17,014 nucleotides of DNA, taken from Nitriliruptoraceae bacterium (GTDB lineage: Bacteria > Actinomycetota > Nitriliruptoria > Nitriliruptorales > Nitriliruptoraceae). The notes beneath the pieces were generated by a model. It made no database searches. It was not told the DNA's origin and saw only the letters and a list, made by a program, of their open reading frames with translations. The first letter of the stretch is position 1. Every line of letters begins with the position of its first letter. The DNA is taken from contig SKTG01000139.1 in NCBI GenBank assembly GCA_007118045.1, positions 1-17,014 on the forward strand, read 5' to 3'. The translations under genes were made by a program, and so were the position numbers. Of this stretch, positions 8,401 through 15,616 are shown in pieces.

Positions 8401-8533
8401 CCCGTCCTCCCCGGTGAGCCGGTGTGACGCCGTGCTCACACAGCCACCCACCGATCTCGCGCGCATGAGCAACGTCTACCGGCGGTCACGATGCCCTACA
8501 GACGGGTGGGGTGTGGGGGCTGGGTGACGACAC

Positions 8534-8806
8534 CTACCTTCGGGTGCGCTGTGTCGACCAAGCAGGCGCCTGGCGACCGTGCTCCCGGAGGATGGAGCCT
8601 CCCCACTCCGCCCACCCCGGGTCGGCGTTACGCAGGTCCTGCACCACTTCGCCGTCGGGCCAGCCGTTCGGCTCACAGAACTGCCGGTCGGGCGACCGCT
8701 TCCAGCCACGTACGACCGTGCGCGGTCCACACCGCGTCAGTGGGCATGCCGCTGTCGGCTGTTGGACCTCGCGCTTGCGGCCCTTCGCATCTAGCCGCGC
8801 GCCAGG
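8534..8806 (-). pseudogene. Unrecognised coding-like remnant without a start codon
   Basis: A 90-codon minus-strand frame runs from just inside a TGA (8807-8809) to a TAG (8534-8536). It has no plausible start codon, yet it looks strongly protein-like. It is tryptophan-rich and contains RTVVRGWKRSPDRQFCEPNG and DLRNADPGWAEWGGSILREH. These residue choices are unlike the Arg/Ser/Pro-rich products that random frames give in this DNA. It lies 134 bp upstream of the glycosyltransferase on the same strand. I do not recognise the family. It may be the C-terminal end of a gene whose front has been lost, or a chance open frame. Confidence 0.35.
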
Positions 8807-8894
8807 TCATCGAGGACGGTGCTACCAGGTCCACGGCCGCTCTCGTGGCTCCACTTCGGAGCCGCGAGACGACTCGACGACGGAAGGGTCTTCG

Positions 8895-10889
8895 ATGGGC
8901 TGGGGTCGACGTCGCTGGGAGCTGTCGAAGCGTTCGCTCCTCCTGGTGTCCGGGTTGGTTGCGGTGCTGCTTCTCACCACGGCTGCCGTGGGCCATGTGC
9001 CGGCTGCTGGAGGCGCCGTCTCCACCACGCCCCAGACGTCCGTCGAGCCCGTCGAACCTGCGTCATCGGTCGAGGTAGGAGCGATCGTCGCGTTCATGGA
9101 CAGCGAGATCCCCTCCACGATGGAGGATCACGACACCCCTGGAGGCGTCTTCGTACTTGTGGCCGATGGGGACATCGCGCACGCCCAGGGCTACGGCCAC
9201 ACCGACACGGACCAGGACACCGCGATCGACCCGCGACGGACCCGGTTCGACATCGGGTCGGTCAGCAAGCTGTTGACTGCCACGGCGGTCATGCAACAGG
9301 TCGAGCAGGGTCGCCTCGACCTGCACGCCGACGTCGACACCTACCTGACCGAGGTACGCGTCCCCGAAGCGTTCGGCGAGCCGGTCACCACCGCCCACCT
9401 CCTCACCCACACAGCGGGGTTCGCCGAGCACTACCTGCTCGGGTCCATGACCTCGCAGCCGGGCCAAGTCGCGCCGTTGGCCGAGATCCTGTCACCACTG
9501 CCGGAGCGGGTCCGGCCGCCGGGCTTTGCACACCAGTACGACAACATCGGCATGGCGCTCGCCGGCCACCTCGTGGAGGTCGCCTCCGGTGACACGTTCG
9601 AGGACTACGTGACCGCGCAGATCCTGGAACCGCTCGGGATGACCCGCAGCAGCTACGGAAGACCGGTCCCCGACGCCCACGACGTCACACCACACGAGAT
9701 GGTCCCCGGCCTCGGCACGACCGGTGCGGTGCCGCCCGTGTACGTCACCGCGACGCCCACGGGTGGCCTGTGGACCACCGGTGAGGACATGGCCGCGTTC
9801 ATGCTCGCTCACCTCGCCGACGGTGAGCACGACGGCACCCGCATCCTGGAGTCGAGCAGCGTCGCGGCGATGCAGGACACCCAGTTCACCCCACACCCCG
9901 CATCGGCCGGGATCGGCTACGGCTTCTTCGAGCACAACCCCGGGCCGCATCGCGGCGTGCAGCACGGCGGCAGCTGGGTGGGCGCCAGCGCCCACCTCTA
10001 CCTGTTGCCCGAGGCCGACCTCGGCTTCTTCGTCGCCTTCAACCACGGCTCGGGCGTCGAGTTCACACACACCCTGATCTACGAGGCGCTCGAACACGCC
10101 TTCCCCGAGGACCATGCGGCGACCGCTGAGCCACCAGCAGACGACACCGACCTGAGTGCCTTGGCTGGGCAGTACCGCTGGAACCGCCACGACCGGTCCA
10201 CGTTCATGCGCTTGGTGTCCACCCTGACGAGCAGCCGGCTGCAGGTGACCGACCAGGGCGACGGCACCCTCGGCACGACCATGGTCCCGTTCCACCTGCT
10301 CCCGGACGCGACCTGGCTGCCGTCGGACGCCGGCGTGTTCGTCGAGCGAGGCGGTACCGGAACGCTCGTCTTCGACACCGACGACACCGGTGCGGTGGAC
10401 GGCCTGCACGCGGCCGGCGCCCAGCTGTTCTCCATGGAACCGATCGCCTGGTACGACACCGCCCGCTTCGTCGCCGGGCTCCTCGCGTTCTTCCTCGCCG
10501 TCGCTCTGATCGCCGCTGTCGGCTGGCCCGCGGGCGCGCTGCGCCGACGCCTCCGCCAGCGCGGCGAGCCTGTTCCAGCGGATCTACGGCGTGCCCGTCG
10601 CCTCACCGGCCTGGCCGGCGGACTCATGATCGCGTTCGGCTTCGGCCTGCTCGCGCACTTCGCGTTGGACATGGCCGGCTTGCTCCAGGTCAGCCTCGCC
10701 CTCCGGGCCCTGCTGCTGCCGCTGGCCGGGGCCATAGCGGTAGTCGCGCTCGACGTCGTCGTCGTGCGGTTGTGGCGGAACGGTGGGGTCTCGCTTGCCG
10801 GCCGGCTCTACCACTCCGGGATCGCGATCGTCCTGCTCGCGGCGCTTCCCTTCCTCTGGCACCTCCGCCTCCTGGGATTCCACTACTGA
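8895..10889 (+). CDS. Membrane-anchored serine hydrolase, beta-lactamase class C / penicillin-binding fold
   Basis: From ATG 8895 (GGAAGGG, six bases upstream) the protein has 664 residues; the open frame to 8511 has no such site. Residues 12-35 form a signal anchor. The catalytic domain (about 60-400) shows the S12 motifs: SxxK as S122-V-S-K125 in FDIGSVSKLLTATAV, YxN as Y215-D-N217 in QYDNIGMALAGH, and HxG as H357-G-G359 in GVQHGGSWVGA. LLTHTAGF is the usual 'LLxHTSG' box. A linker domain (about 420-510) and four hydrophobic helices (about 515-664) follow. The active site is predicted to lie outside the cell. Class C-fold proteins include esterases, D-aminopeptidases and penicillin-binding proteins; the substrate here is unknown. 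Confidence 0.9.
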   Translation: MGWGRRRWELSKRSLLLVSGLVAVLLLTTAAVGHVPAAGGAVSTTPQTSVEPVEPASSVEVGAIVAFMDSEIPSTMEDHDTPGGVFVLVADGDIAHAQGYGHTDTDQDTAIDPRRTRFDIGSVSKLLTATAVMQQVEQGRLDLHADVDTYLTEVRVPEAFGEPVTTAHLLTHTAGFAEHYLLGSMTSQPGQVAPLAEILSPLPERVRPPGFAHQYDNIGMALAGHLVEVASGDTFEDYVTAQILEPLGMTRSSYGRPVPDAHDVTPHEMVPGLGTTGAVPPVYVTATPTGGLWTTGEDMAAFMLAHLADGEHDGTRILESSSVAAMQDTQFTPHPASAGIGYGFFEHNPGPHRGVQHGGSWVGASAHLYLLPEADLGFFVAFNHGSGVEFTHTLIYEALEHAFPEDHAATAEPPADDTDLSALAGQYRWNRHDRSTFMRLVSTLTSSRLQVTDQGDGTLGTTMVPFHLLPDATWLPSDAGVFVERGGTGTLVFDTDDTGAVDGLHAAGAQLFSMEPIAWYDTARFVAGLLAFFLAVALIAAVGWPAGALRRRLRQRGEPVPADLRRARRLTGLAGGLMIAFGFGLLAHFALDMAGLLQVSLALRALLLPLAGAIAVVALDVVVVRLWRNGGVSLAGRLYHSGIAIVLLAALPFLWHLRLLGFHY

Positions 10890-11287
10890 CCAGCGCAGCC
10901 GGACGGACGACGGCGGGCTACCCGTTTCTGGTGGTCGGCGAGCTGGCCCGTCTCCCAGCCATGTCGGGGCCCGAGACGCCTCCTCCCCGACAGAGCGTGC
11001 CGCCGGCGCGGAGCTCGATGCTCCGCTCATCACCGGACCCGATCGTTGCCCGGCCGGTAGACAGGCGACCTCGGCTGTCCGGTGAGGTGGGCCTGCATCA
11101 TCGGCGGTAGGGGTCGGAGCGCCCCGGGGGGCCGGGAACGGTCGCGACCTGGAGCATCTGGGTCTCCGACACGTCGCGATGACGAGAGAGCTTCCGCTCC
11201 GGGATGGTTCCGTCGAGCGGGACGATGTGCGAGGCTCCTCGACGACCTGCGACCGAGCGCTGATGCATCCACCACGGAAGCGATGTA
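10890..11287. other. 398-bp stretch without a supported gene
   Basis: This lies between the serine hydrolase and the truncated DUF418 gene. The minus strand carries a short stretch ending in YRR-stop near 11098 (ASHIVPLDGTIPERKLSRHR and MLQVATVPGPPGRSDPYRR) that may be a decayed gene end, but I recognise no family. Plus-strand frames are low-complexity products of high GC. The likely ribosome site of the downstream gene, GGAAG eight bases before ATG 11288, is at its right end. No terminator hairpin with a T-run is visible. Confidence 0.4.
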
Positions 11288-11842
11288 ATGAACGAGGAGC
11301 GGGGTCCCGGTTCGTCCCCTGCGCCCCCGCCGAGCCCCACGGCCGGTCGCGCCCGCGAACCGATCCTCGACGTGTGTCGCGGGTTCGCGCTCCTCGGCAT
11401 CCTGCTCATCAACATCGAACTCATGCGCGGACCCGACCTCTATGCCGCGTTCACCACCGCGTCAGCGCCCGAGACGAGCGGCGCCGACCGCGTGGTGGGC
11501 TTCTTCACCGGCTGGCTCGCCGCCGGGAAGTTCCTGTCGAGCTTCGCGATCATGTTCGGCCTGGGCGCCGCGCTCATCGCTGCCAAGCAGTGGCAGGCCG
11601 GCCGGTCGCCACGGGGACTGCTCGCACGCCGCTACGCCTTCCTGCTCGTGCTCGGGCTCGCACACATGTTCCTGCTGTTCCCCGGCGACATCCTGTTCAT
11701 CTACGGCGTCGCCGGCCTCGGGCTGCTGGCCTTCGTGCGCGTACGAGCCCGCACCGCCCTGAATGGCGAGGTCCCCCCACCCCTCGTAGCTGACCAGCTG
11801 CGAGTTCGGGAAGAGAGGTCGACGGTCTCCGCGGCGGCGTAG
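11288..11842 (+). pseudogene. Truncated DUF418 (YeiB-like) membrane protein
   Basis: The start ATG 11288 has GGAAG upstream and the first 157 residues match the front of DUF418 proteins: REPILDVCRGFALLGILLIN, then GWLAAGKFLSSFAIMFGLGA, then FLLFPGDILFIYGVAGLGLL. DUF418 proteins are usually near 400 residues and end in the conserved DUF418 domain; here that half is absent. After FVRVRARTA (about 11757) the frame runs for 28 codons through DNA that, on the other strand, codes for an alpha/beta-hydrolase tail. So the last residues are not native and the gene was cut at a junction. It may still be translated into a short membrane fragment. Function of intact family members is poorly known; a role in transport is often assumed. 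Confidence 0.8.
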
Positions 11843-12118
11843 GGCGTGGAGGCGTTGAACCGGCTGCTGAGCAGTAGCACCGTTTCGTCCGTCTCCGCGT
11901 TCCAGGCCTCGTCGTCGCCGGAGTAGCTCGATCTGGCTCGACAGCGTGGAGACCTAGGTATGGAGCGCCGGGTCCGGAACGTCGGTGAGCTCGGCGTTCA
12001 CCTCCGCGAAGATCTGGGCCACCGGGGAGCAGCCGATCGGGTTGTCGAGCGCGAACTGCGGCAGCGCGAGTGCCATGTCGTCGACGGGGACTCCGACTTC
12101 GTGCGGAACACCTGGCAT
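11763..12118 (-). pseudogene. Remnant of an alpha/beta-hydrolase C-terminus (TAP-like)
   Basis: Read leftward, the frame from about 11928 gives SYSGDDEAWNAETDETVLLL followed by SSRFNASTPYAAAETVD. After a frameshift near 11817 it continues as LFPNSQLVSYEGWGDLAIQ. This is the pattern 'W-N-A-x-T-x-x-P-V-L-x-x-x-x-x-x-D-x-x-T-P-Y-x-x-A ... L-x-x-Y-x-G-W-G-H' of TAP-like secreted hydrolases and peptidases, with the catalytic Asp and His positions reading Asn and Asp. Further upstream (12118 to a TAG at 11954-11956) lies a 54-residue open stretch containing MALALPQFALDNPIGC and AQIFAEVNAELTDVPDPALH, which may be the preceding part of the same gene, though I cannot confirm this. The leftward end abuts the cut DUF418 gene. 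Confidence 0.55.
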
Positions 12119-12423
12119 CCTCTCGTGGCGCCGAACGCCCTGGTGTTCATCTCGTTGGTGATCGCGTTCGAGGACGCAGCGGACGGCTGGTGCTTTGCGG
12201 CGGCCGGAAGGCGCAGTTGGGTTACCTGTCCCTCATCGGGATGCACATCGGACTGCTCCCCTTCGGCTGGGTGCCTTTCACGTTCTGGGCAGTCCCGATG
12301 CTCGTCACCTTCGTGCTCCTGTTCCGTGCAGAGGGCCACCACCATCGTCAGGAACATGATCCACTCATCGACGCGCGCGACGCTGCTCGCAGCGTTCGAC
12401 TGCCGTCGGCTCTGCAGTGGTGA
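12101..12423 (+). pseudogene. Frameshifted remnant of a small membrane protein
   Basis: Two frames together give a coherent membrane protein. The first frame (from 12101) reads TWHPLVAPNALVFISLVIAF then EDAA. The other frame, entered by a shift near 12180-12185, reads GRLVLCGGRKAQLGYLSLIG, then MHIGLLPFGWVPFTFWAVPM, then LVTFVLLFRAEGHHH. The pattern 'PNA..F..LV.AFE..x.G.L.L.GGR...LGY...I..H.GL.PFGW' resembles small DoxX-like membrane proteins of actinobacteria; that comparison is from memory and tentative. There is no credible ribosome site, and the front of the gene is missing. The gene ends at TGA 12421-12423. Confidence 0.45.
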
Positions 12424-12427
12424 GCAT
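12365..12427 (-). pseudogene. Gene start with strong ribosome site but only 20 codons
   Basis: On the minus strand GAGGAG stands six bases before ATG 12427, an excellent translation start. The frame reads MLTTAEPTAVERCEQRRARR and stops at 12365-12367. It runs antisense over the end of the membrane-protein remnant. Nothing recognisable follows. It may be the preserved start of a gene whose body has been deleted, in keeping with its surroundings, or a chance ribosome site. A true small peptide cannot be excluded. Confidence 0.25.
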
Positions 12428-12636
12428 CCGGGCCTCCTCGTGTGGTTGGGAGGCGACGCCACGCTCCGGCTGGGGCGACGCTGCGTGAGTGGCCGATCGG
12501 TCGCCAGCGAGCGCAAGGCCCGGCGGGCGCTTCAACATGGTCGCGTGCACGTTCCTCGAGCGTCGGGCCCAGTGATCGCGGAAGAGTTCGGTCCTCGCAT
12601 CGTCCTCGGCGTGCACGGCACGCCCCCCGTAGGCAC
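12424..12636. other. Debris between the membrane-protein remnant and the SLH promoter
   Basis: Apart from the ribosome site of the short minus-strand frame at 12365-12427, no gene is supported here. Frames on both strands are open because of the high GC content. A minus-strand piece near 12480-12620 (HAEDDARTELFRDHWARRSR) is mildly protein-like and lies in the same frame as the 20-codon gene start, but it has no start of its own and no recognised family. Confidence 0.35.
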
Positions 12637-12665
12637 TTGACAGGCGACTTCCAGCTCCGGAGTAT
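12637..12665 (+). promoter_or_regulatory. Candidate promoter of the SLH-protein gene
   Basis: An exact TTGACA (12637-12642) is followed after a 17-base spacer by the weak -10 candidate gagtat (12660-12665). It stands about 65 bases before the ATG of the SLH gene, on the right strand and at a sensible distance. The -35 match is striking in this GC-rich DNA; the -10 matches poorly, so transcription from here is inferred. Confidence 0.4.
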
Positions 12666-12730
12666 CGTCGAGGGGCTGGTCGCAGCAGGCCGATGCCCCC
12701 GCCCGCCGCGGTCGTCAAGGGGGAGTCGCC

Positions 12731-13537
12731 ATGACCGAAGCCTTGGACCCCGGACCTAGGGCCTGGCGATGGGTGGCGATCGTGGGCTCGCTGGCGCTCA
12801 CCCTTACGTTGCTGCCCATCACCCCGGCCTCTGCGCAGCGGACGATCGAGAACGCATGTCCTCCAGGCGCGGACCTCGAGGATCCGGGTTTCCCGGACCA
12901 AGCGGCACTGAGCTCGGGAAACGAGCTCGAGATCATCTGCGCCTACAACTGGGGCCTCATCAAGGGTAAGGCGGACGGGACGTTCGGTACGCGAGACGGA
13001 CTCAACCGGGCACAGCTTGCGACCCTCACGCTCCGCCTGCTCGAGGCGGCGCGCGTGGAGCTGGGTACGGATCCGGCGCCGGCCGACACCTTCACCGACA
13101 CCGCCGCGATCCCCGCGGTACACCGGGAGAACGTGCTGACGGCGGCCGCCCTCGGCATCGTGGTTGGCTTCGAAGACGGCTCCTTCCGGCCAGCCGCGAC
13201 TGTCACCCGAGGCCAGGCGGCGTCGATCCTGATCCACACGCAGCTCCTGATCAACGAGGCGTACGACATCAGCTCCGAGGATCTCGAGGCCTACATCGAC
13301 ACGCTCGACTTCGATGCGGAGTTCACCGATGTCGCTGGCAACGTGCACGAGGACAACATCGTCCTGCTCGGGCTGCTCGGTGTCGTCGGCGGGTACTCGG
13401 ACGGGACCTACCGTCCCGGTTCGCCGCTCGTGCGCGGGCACATGGCGGCATTGCTCGCCCGCCACATCGACGTCCTCGCCGACCTCGACCTGGAAGACCT
13501 CGCGCCGATCCACACGCAGCAGCGCGCGCCGCGATGA
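12731..13537 (+). CDS. Secreted protein made of three SLH (S-layer homology) repeats
   Basis: This 268-residue protein has a signal peptide (hydrophobic core about 13-30, cleavage after A-S-A at residue 35) and almost nothing but SLH repeats: about 66-108 (WGLIKGKADGTFGTRDGLNR), 119-171 (FTDTAAIPAVHRENVLTAAA then GFEDGSFRPAATVTRGQAAS), and 197-247 (EFTDVAGNVHEDNIVLLGLL then GYSDGTYRPGSPLVRGHMAA). SLH modules normally tether proteins to secondary cell-wall polymers. Here no catalytic or adhesive domain is attached, so the protein is either an anchor module alone or the remaining part of a longer one. The start ATG follows AGGGGGAG with six bases between. It looks intact, unlike its neighbours on both sides. 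Confidence 0.9.
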   Translation: MTEALDPGPRAWRWVAIVGSLALTLTLLPITPASAQRTIENACPPGADLEDPGFPDQAALSSGNELEIICAYNWGLIKGKADGTFGTRDGLNRAQLATLTLRLLEAARVELGTDPAPADTFTDTAAIPAVHRENVLTAAALGIVVGFEDGSFRPAATVTRGQAASILIHTQLLINEAYDISSEDLEAYIDTLDFDAEFTDVAGNVHEDNIVLLGLLGVVGGYSDGTYRPGSPLVRGHMAALLARHIDVLADLDLEDLAPIHTQQRAPR

Positions 13538-13665
13538 GGCGTAGGTAGCGCCCTAACGGTCCGTTCCGGGTCGGCCCTCCGGTCGGTGATGACGAGCACT
13601 ACGTCAGGGTGCTGACCGGGTGATCACCCACCAAGCCATGCGTCGCAGCCGCCGAGCTCGGCCTG

Positions 13666-13970
13666 ATGCGCCGCTCCTCGCGTCTGCCGGCCAAGTATCT
13701 GGGGAACGTCTCGTACGTGAACATCAGGGATGCCGTCGACCAGTGCATCGTGCACTACGAGTGGCAGCATCGGATCAGCGAGAGCGTCCAAGCGGTCATC
13801 GATGCCGGTCTCGTCGTGAGACGTCTTCAGGAGGGGGACACGCTCGACACGCTCGACTGGACGTTCGCACCGTGGGTGGAAGCTGAGACACCGACGGCAC
13901 CTACCGCTTCCCCGACGTTCAGCGGGCGCTCGTACCGACGGAGTTCACCCTCAAGGCGCACCTCCCGTAG
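13666..13970 (+). pseudogene. C-terminal fragment of a SAM-dependent methyltransferase, frameshifted
   Basis: The piece CIVHYEWQHRISESVQAVID followed by AGLVVRRLQEGDTLDTLDW and APWVEA matches the end of class I methyltransferases ('N-R-x-Y-E-W-x-H-x-L-x-E-V-V-x-A-L-I-D-A-G-L-x-I-E-x-L-x-E-x-D'). Near 13881-13893 the frame shifts, and the neighbouring frame gives the normal ending TDGTYRFPDVQRALVPTEFT then LKAHLP and a TAG at 13968-13970. The SAM-binding half (glycine-rich motif and acidic loop) is absent: upstream DNA back to the SLH gene has no matching motif. The frame can be followed slightly upstream of ATG 13666 (AAELGLMRRSSRLPAKYLGN), so that ATG is probably not a real start. Confidence 0.65.
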
Positions 13971-14161
13971 GACGCACAACGACGGCCGAGCCGTGGAGAG
14001 CACCGCTGCCGTGCGTCGCCCGGCTGCAGAGAGCTACGCGCTGCTGATCGCAAGGTGTCTGCTGTCAGGCGTGCGATACGAGGGGGCCTCCGCCGTCGTC
14101 CCCTGAGATGGAGACAGGGGGCTGGGTCTATAGCTACGCCACGGCTGTCTCTCCTCAGCGT

Positions 14162-14345
14162 TCACGCCGCATAGCCACCGTCGACCGAGATGGTTCCGCC
14201 GCTGACATGTGCCGGACGGGCCATCCAGGTGCACGACCGTCGCGGCCACCTCGTCGACATGAGAGCCCTGATCCGCCAGTCCCCTCACGGTTGCTGCGCC
14301 CATCCCTCGACTGCCACCGGTGACGAACGCTGCGAGTGTTCTCAT
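14162..14345 (-). pseudogene. Short-chain dehydrogenase (SDR) with the middle deleted
   Basis: ATG 14345 (weak GAAGAG site upstream) opens MRTLAAFVTGGSRGMGAATV then RGLADQGS, the N-terminus of an SDR with the cofactor-binding TGGSRGMG motif (residues 9-16). The very next residues are HVDEVAATVVHLDGP, which belong to the C-terminal region just before the last strand. After a frameshift the ending HVSGGTISVDGGYAA and a TGA (14162-14164) are recovered exactly as in the family ('S-G-x-x-I-x-V-D-G-G-x-x-x'). SDRs have about 250 residues, so about 190, including the catalytic Ser, Tyr and Lys, are gone. It lies 48 bp downstream of the peroxiredoxin-like gene on the same strand and was probably the last gene of that operon. 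Confidence 0.8.
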
Positions 14346-14393
14346 GTTTCACTCTTCTCGTCGCTAGCCCACGAGGGCGGTCCGGTGAAGCTG

Positions 14394-15068
14394 TTAGGAC
14401 ACGGTGCTCTTGGGTGACTGGTGGTGCTCATCGAAGCGTCGTTCGAATGCCCGGCCGCGCTCCACCTCGCGCGTCAACGCCAGGACCTCGTCCACCTCCC
14501 AATGGTCGTCGACGCGTTCTCCGTACTTCGCGGCCAGGACGTCACCCGATGGTGCGATCAGCAGCTCGACGGGGAGACCGAACCGGCCGCCCTCCGGCCG
14601 CAACCGTGGCGCCCGAACGCGGCCGCGGAACATCCCGGCGAGGGCGACGCCGATCGCACGCGCGATCGTCGGCCATGCTCGAGGAGCGAGGACACCCCGA
14701 ACGGATGAGCGTGCTCCGAACTCGCGGTAGAGGACCTTGCTCGGATCACCGACGGTTGTGAACGGCAGATCCATCGTGTGCAGTGCCAGTTCCTCGGCAC
14801 TGGTGTGGAAGACGGCGAGCACCCGAACTCCTGCGGCGACGAGCTCGTCGTGGCGACGCGTGAACGACCGCAGGTGAAGGTTGCATACGGGACAGCCGGC
14901 GAACCGGCGGAGCTGGAGATGGACGATCCGCTCCGGATCTGGGATCGTCAGGCGCTCACCCCGTGTGCCGGTGAGCCTGCGAGGAGCGATCCGATCTCCC
15001 GGCCGATGGCGACGTCCCACCCGGTCGGACCGGGTCGTCGTTGGTGACAGGGGTGACTTCAGTCTCAA
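14394..15068 (-). CDS. Peroxiredoxin-like (AhpC/TSA-type) thiol protein with CxxC motif
   Basis: The protein has the thioredoxin fold of the 'peroxiredoxin-like' AhpC/TSA group: RIVHLQLRRFAGCPVCNLHL with C59-P-V-C62, then HDELVAAGVRVLAVFHTSAE, DLPFTTVGDPSKVLYREFG, and a C-terminal strand GLPVELLIAPSGDVLAAKYG. Such proteins reduce peroxides or act as disulfide reductases in the cytoplasm. The open frame extends to 15488 inside the upstream gene, but a TTG at 15068 fits best: it overlaps the upstream stop as TTGA and has GGGGAG about eight bases before it. That gives 224 residues. GTG 15020 is an alternative start without a ribosome site. The pair forms a coupled operon with the membrane protein at 15065. 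Confidence 0.82.
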   Translation of the reverse strand: MRLKSPLSPTTTRSDRVGRRHRPGDRIAPRRLTGTRGERLTIPDPERIVHLQLRRFAGCPVCNLHLRSFTRRHDELVAAGVRVLAVFHTSAEELALHTMDLPFTTVGDPSKVLYREFGARSSVRGVLAPRAWPTIARAIGVALAGMFRGRVRAPRLRPEGGRFGLPVELLIAPSGDVLAAKYGERVDDHWEVDEVLALTREVERGRAFERRFDEHHQSPKSTVS

Positions 15069-15616
15069 GGTGCCTGCTCCCCGGTGTAGCTGATCTCGTT
15101 GCGTTGCGGTAGAGCCGCGCCCATGACTCCGGCGAAGAGGATCGTGACGAGGGAGATCACGAACGAAACCTTGAGAGCCATGACGGCCAGGATCCCGACC
15201 AACACTCCGGCCCGGGTCCGGCTCCACTTCCTCAGAAGTGGTGTGGCGTTTCGCACCGCCGGGGCGGCTGCCACCCACGGCTCCCCGAGGCTGATAGCCA
15301 GGTGCCGGATCGGCCCGGCTGAGAGGATGCCGCCAGCCACCATGAGGATGACCACACCGATCAGGGCGGCGAGCATCCATCCCTCGAACCCCCAGCGGGT
15401 GAAGCCCATGGCGACGCCACTGGTCAGGAGCACCACCATGGCCAGGTGCCCGGTACCTCCCGCAGGGTTCCGATATGCCGCCAGCCAATACCGCGCGTCT
15501 GGAGCGTCCGTCGCGCTCGTCAGGCGCTGCAGCGCCAAATGCTCTGCCCCGATGGCGGCGAACAGTCCCGCGGTGGCGAGGATGTGTGTGAGGACGAGGG
15601 CCTGATGCAGATCCAT
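15065..15616 (-). CDS. Four-helix membrane protein, DUF2269-like
   Basis: This 183-residue protein starts at ATG 15616 with GGAAGG seven bases upstream. Hydrophobic helices lie near residues 6-30, 55-76, 79-99 and 138-168. The first helix (LHQALVLTHILATAGLFAAI) and the overall four-helix layout resemble the small DUF2269-type membrane proteins of actinobacteria, but the match is from general appearance rather than a firm motif. It has no catalytic signature. The downstream peroxiredoxin-like gene starts inside its stop codon, so the two are co-translated; a link to membrane or redox stress is a guess from that context. Confidence 0.72.
   Translation of the reverse strand: MDLHQALVLTHILATAGLFAAIGAEHLALQRLTSATDAPDARYWLAAYRNPAGGTGHLAMVVLLTSGVAMGFTRWGFEGWMLAALIGVVILMVAGGILSAGPIRHLAISLGEPWVAAAPAVRNATPLLRKWSRTRAGVLVGILAVMALKVSFVISLVTILFAGVMGAALPQRNEISYTGEQAP

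Noticed and set aside
12365..13513. 382-codon minus-strand open frame
   Set aside because: Most of it is antisense to the SLH gene; only its last 20 codons have a ribosome site and are listed separately.
13603..13615. 13-base string cgtcagggtgctg repeated at about 16098-16110
   Set aside because: Only two copies, with no shared flanks; one spans the end of a gene. Not enough for a repeat or attachment site.
13618..13629. 12-bp perfect palindrome gggtgatcaccc
   Set aside because: It is short, between a finished gene and a pseudogene, with no promoter nearby; chance cannot be excluded.
11288..14345. Possible insertion sequence or phage remnant as cause of the debris
   Set aside because: No transposase, integrase, terminal inverted repeats or target duplications could be seen by eye.
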